In this document: piece after piece, positions 61,601 through 64,000 of the stretch | Layout: each line of letters opens with the position of its first letter | Position numbering within the stretch: position 1 is the first letter of the stretch | From: Yamagishiella unicocca | Taxonomy: Eukaryota; Chlorophyta; Chlorophyceae; Chlamydomonadales; Volvocaceae | NCBI GenBank assembly: GCA_003116995.1 | Contig: BDSL01000043.1 | Coordinates: forward strand, 372,001-436,000 | Direction of reading: 5' to 3' | DNA: 64,000 bases | Program-made: the position numbers and the translations under genes | Notes under the pieces: generated by a model | The model's input: only the letters and a program-made list of their open reading frames with translations | Databases searched by the model: none | What the model was told of the DNA's origin: nothing

Positions 61601-63668
61601 TTTTACGGCCATCCTACGCTTTTACGACCAGCGCCTCTTCCAGCCGCCTTTTTCCGTTTATCCCCTAGTCGCCTCCTTAGCGCCATACTTGGCTACAGTC
61701 AACGTTGCCTATTCCTACACCTCAGCCGCGCCTCCGCTCCTGCTCTTTGGCGCGCTGCTCCGCTGGACCGTCACCTTCACCGCCCTCGGTTTGTCGGCCG
61801 TGGATTCGCGGATTCCCTTATCACCCCCCCCCCGCGCCCCCCACCTCCTGAGGAACCTCTCGATGCCCTGCCGGCGCTCCTCCACAAACGCCGGCAGCAT
61901 GCGGCGGCCCTCCACCGCGTTCCGGCTGGGCCTCGGCGGCACGAAGCAGCCCGGGTACAGCGCCGCCAGCAGCTCCCCCAGCGCCACCACGTCCCGGAAG
62001 CGGCGGTCCACTGTGGCCTCCGCGGTGGTGGCGCTGCGGCTGCTGACGCGGTACACCACGTACGGCTCGGACAGGCCTGGAGGGGGGGGTGGCATAAGAA
62101 CCGTGTATGCGACAGGGACAGGATAGTTGGCGCATGGTCGTCGGACACCGATTTTGTGTCCGGGGGCGGGCGGGGGGGGGGGAGTATGTTGGTGGGGCGT
62201 GGGGGTGTAAGGATCGGTTACTCGACCAGTTACCGGTTAGGTTAGTGGAGGTTTTAGTGGAGGTGAGTGTAAAGACCGGTTACCGGTTACCGGTTACCGG
62301 TTAGGTTGGTGGAGGCGGGGATGTGCGTAGGTGATGTGGTGGTGGTGGTGTTGAGCGGGGGGCCGACGCAGCCAAGGCCACAGAGGGGGAGGGAAGGGGC
62401 CCCCCCCGCCCCCCCCGCCCCCGCCCTCTGCTTGCCTGCCGGCCTCCATAGTCAGAAGGACCCCCCCACTCTCCTGTGACCATCCCACTCTCCTGGACCC
62501 CCCCACCCTCCCGGATCACCCCATCCCTGGACCCTCCTGACATGACGCGACCCCGCCCCGAAACCTAAGAACACGGCCTCCTGAACGCCGCAGCTCCCGA
62601 CCTCGACCCCCCCCTGCGCACCCCTAAGAGCCCACCCACACCCCTCCCCCGCCCCGCCTACCCGGGCTAGATAACCCGCCACGGTACCGCCCGGCACCGC
62701 TCCATACAGTTGCCTCAGCCTCCGAAACCACCCACTCACTCACCAGGAATGCGCGAAGGCATCACCGCCTTGCGCGGCGAGTGCACCGACACAGTATTAG
62801 TAAGCAGCGCGGCGGCGGCGTACGGCATGAGGCCGCCGCCGCCGCCGCCAGTGCTGCTGGCGGCGGCGCTGACGGAGGGCCCAGCCCCGGCGCCGATGAC
62901 GTAGCCGCCGCCGCCGCCACCTGCCCCGCCGACGGCGCTGGCGGCGCTGCTGGGGGCGTACGAGTTGTCGTACCAGCCGGTGGTGGCGGAAGTGACGGAG
63001 CCGCCAGCTGGGGATATGGGGTCCTGGCTGACTGGCAGCACGCGGCTGAACTCCCGCGCGAAATCGTGTAGCGGCGGCAGCGGCGCCGCCGCCGGCGCCT
63101 GAGCGGCAACGGGGCGGGCGAATGCGTCGGGGGCGTCGTACAAATCTAGCGGCATGACGAATGTCGTACTGGGTGGCGCCTGGGAGGACCCCGGCGCGTC
63201 GTCACCGAAGCTGAGCGGTCCCAATGCAGCCGCCGGCGGCGCCGCCGCCGCCGCCGGCTGCCGCTGGGTCTGAGGCTGTGGGGGTGGCGGCGCCGGCGCC
63301 AGGAAAGGGTTGGCGGCGTCCCCCGCCGGCGACGCCGGCAGGTCCGCCAGGGGGTCGTACGGGTCGGCGCCGCCGCCGCCGCCACCAAAGTGGGCTGGAG
63401 CTTGCTGCGCGGGGCGGTCCGGCAAGCGGCGGAACAGCCCCGACGCCGGCGGGGCGGCGGCGGCGGCGGCGGCTGGCGCGGCAGGGGCGGCGGCGGCGCC
63501 GCCCTGCGACGCCGTCATGTACGACATATTGCTGCGCGCCGTCATGAAGCTGTCGTACTCGGAGGAGGGCGCCGCCGCGTCTGTGCCGGCGCCGGCGGCG
63601 GCCGGACCCAGCGGCGGCGGCGGCGCAGCAGACTTGATGGGGCCCGAGTCGAACACCGTGGTGAAAGC
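55651..63668 (-). CDS. SNX: Sorting nexin, SNX1/SNX2 type (PX-BAR), 5' end outside window
   Basis: Ten exons, 757 aa in window: 62744-63668, 61845-62076, 60686-60728, 59595-59705, 58707-58835, 58371-58418, 57121-57327, 56647-56892, 56343-56453, 55651-55872. The first in-window exon opens with an acceptor (CACACAG|GCTTTC), so earlier exons lie to the right. The first 308 aa are low-complexity with ADPYDPLADL and DAANPFLAP. The PX domain follows (about 310-400): YVVYRVSSRS, RRFRDVVALGELLAALYPG, FVPPRPSRNAVEG, RRQGIERFLRRLVVHPVM; the RRF arginines bind phosphatidylinositol 3-phosphate. The remainder is helical and BAR-like, ending MSRELADSVREFALVQLAAA. Such proteins form the membrane-bending part of retromer coats on endosomes. 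The 48-nt exon 58371-58418 needs a GC donor. It keeps the frame and adds SSREERLREEAASLQ. Confidence 0.87.
56885..56990 (-). repeat. 56-bp tandem duplication of a 3' splice site and exon start
   Basis: The segment with acceptor CGCCCGCAG and exon start TCGGCAAGCTGTACTGCATC is repeated upstream on the gene strand with acceptor CCGCAG|ATCGG at 56948. Use of the upstream acceptor would add 56 nt and shift frame. Confidence 0.85.
57385..57660 (+). repeat. Near-identical 275-bp direct repeat, copy 2
   Basis: The partner of 10612-10885, located in the SNX intron between 57327 and 58371. Only a few substitutions separate the two. Confidence 0.92.
59825..60150 (+). repeat. About 80-bp intronic minisatellite built from a dispersed module
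   Basis: Three units with an 80-81-bp period start at GTAGAGACCGGTTACACGAC (about 59831, 59911, 59992), with a fourth partial unit near 60120. The CGGTTACACGACATGGG core is the dispersed module seen across many introns. Confidence 0.85.
60440..60510 (+). repeat. 15-bp intronic tandem repeat
   Basis: Five units of CAATGCCATGTCAG plus one base, in the SNX intron between 59705 and 60686. Confidence 0.9.
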
Positions 63669-64000
63669 CTGTGTGAGGCGGTCGGTGTGGTGGCGTTAAG
63701 GGAGGTTGCCCCAGGCTTCCCCATTTTACAGGAGCGACCCATTTTTCCCGAGGCCTTTACGTTGACGTGCTTGCTTGCATGCTCTAAGCTACCGCCTGGT
63801 GTGTTTTGGGGTGTGCGTATGTCGTACGGAGGGTGCACGGCGACGGGGCCGGGAGTGCTCGAGCCGCGGGGCCGCGGGTCGCGGTTGCAGTGGCGCGCGG
63901 GTGGGGGTGTGAGGCCACGGTGTTGGTGGTGTTGATGTTGGTGTTCGGTGTTGGTGGTGTTGGTGGTGTTGGTGGTCCGTGGTGTTGGTGTTGGTGGTGG
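63669..64000. other. SNX intron or 5' region, (GGTGTT)n microsatellite
   Basis: No exon is recognised. From about 63912 to the end the plus strand is GGTGTT/GGTGGT repeats. Confidence 0.6.

Overview
The window looks like nuclear DNA of a GC-rich green alga, most likely a chlamydomonadalean or volvocine. The sequence shows dense GT-AG introns full of C- and G-rich low complexity, Ala/Gly/Pro-rich protein inserts, and plant-type trafficking genes. These are a vacuolar sorting receptor with a YMPL tail signal and a plant-type CMP-sialate/UDP-galactose transporter homologue. It is not prokaryotic: no long uninterrupted genes and no operons.

Layout. 1-2562 (+) carries the 3' part of a second vacuolar sorting receptor (VSR). 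It is cut off by a dispersed repeat, and one intron holds a (CCTG)n tract of about 800 bp. 6176-12583 (-) is a 9-exon nucleotide-sugar transporter. 13362-13764 (+) is the 2-exon protein phosphatase 1 inhibitor-3 (PPP1R11). 16620-27198 (-) is a full 23-exon VSR. 31513-33751 (-) and 41826-43868 (-) are two 3-exon paralogues of a family I do not recognise. The 8 kb between them holds tandem satellites and repeat copies. 45254-53555 (-) is an 11-exon tubulin folding cofactor E (TBCE). 55651-63668 (-) is a 10-exon SNX1/2-type sorting nexin whose 5' end lies outside the window. In all five recognised genes every exon was read across consistent splice phases, and the summed exon lengths are multiples of three (VSR 2649 nt, transporter 1200 nt, TBCE 2487 nt, PPP1R11 303 nt, SNX 2274 nt in window).

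The first 2.4 kb is an inverted near-copy of 18.3-20.0 kb (3' half of the VSR gene). The matching intron is 77 bp in the right copy and 831 bp in the left copy, and the difference is the (CCTG)n expansion. Introns across the whole window share a small set of short repeat modules in both orientations. One of them, at 53.99-54.02 kb, is flanked by an 18-bp direct repeat that looks like a target-site duplication.

How the genes relate: the VSR binds soluble vacuolar cargo, and SNX1/2-type proteins form retromer-associated BAR coats that recycle such receptors. The transporter feeds the Golgi lumen. TBCE folds alpha-tubulin and inhibitor-3 regulates PP1. The closeness of VSR and SNX is notable but may be chance.
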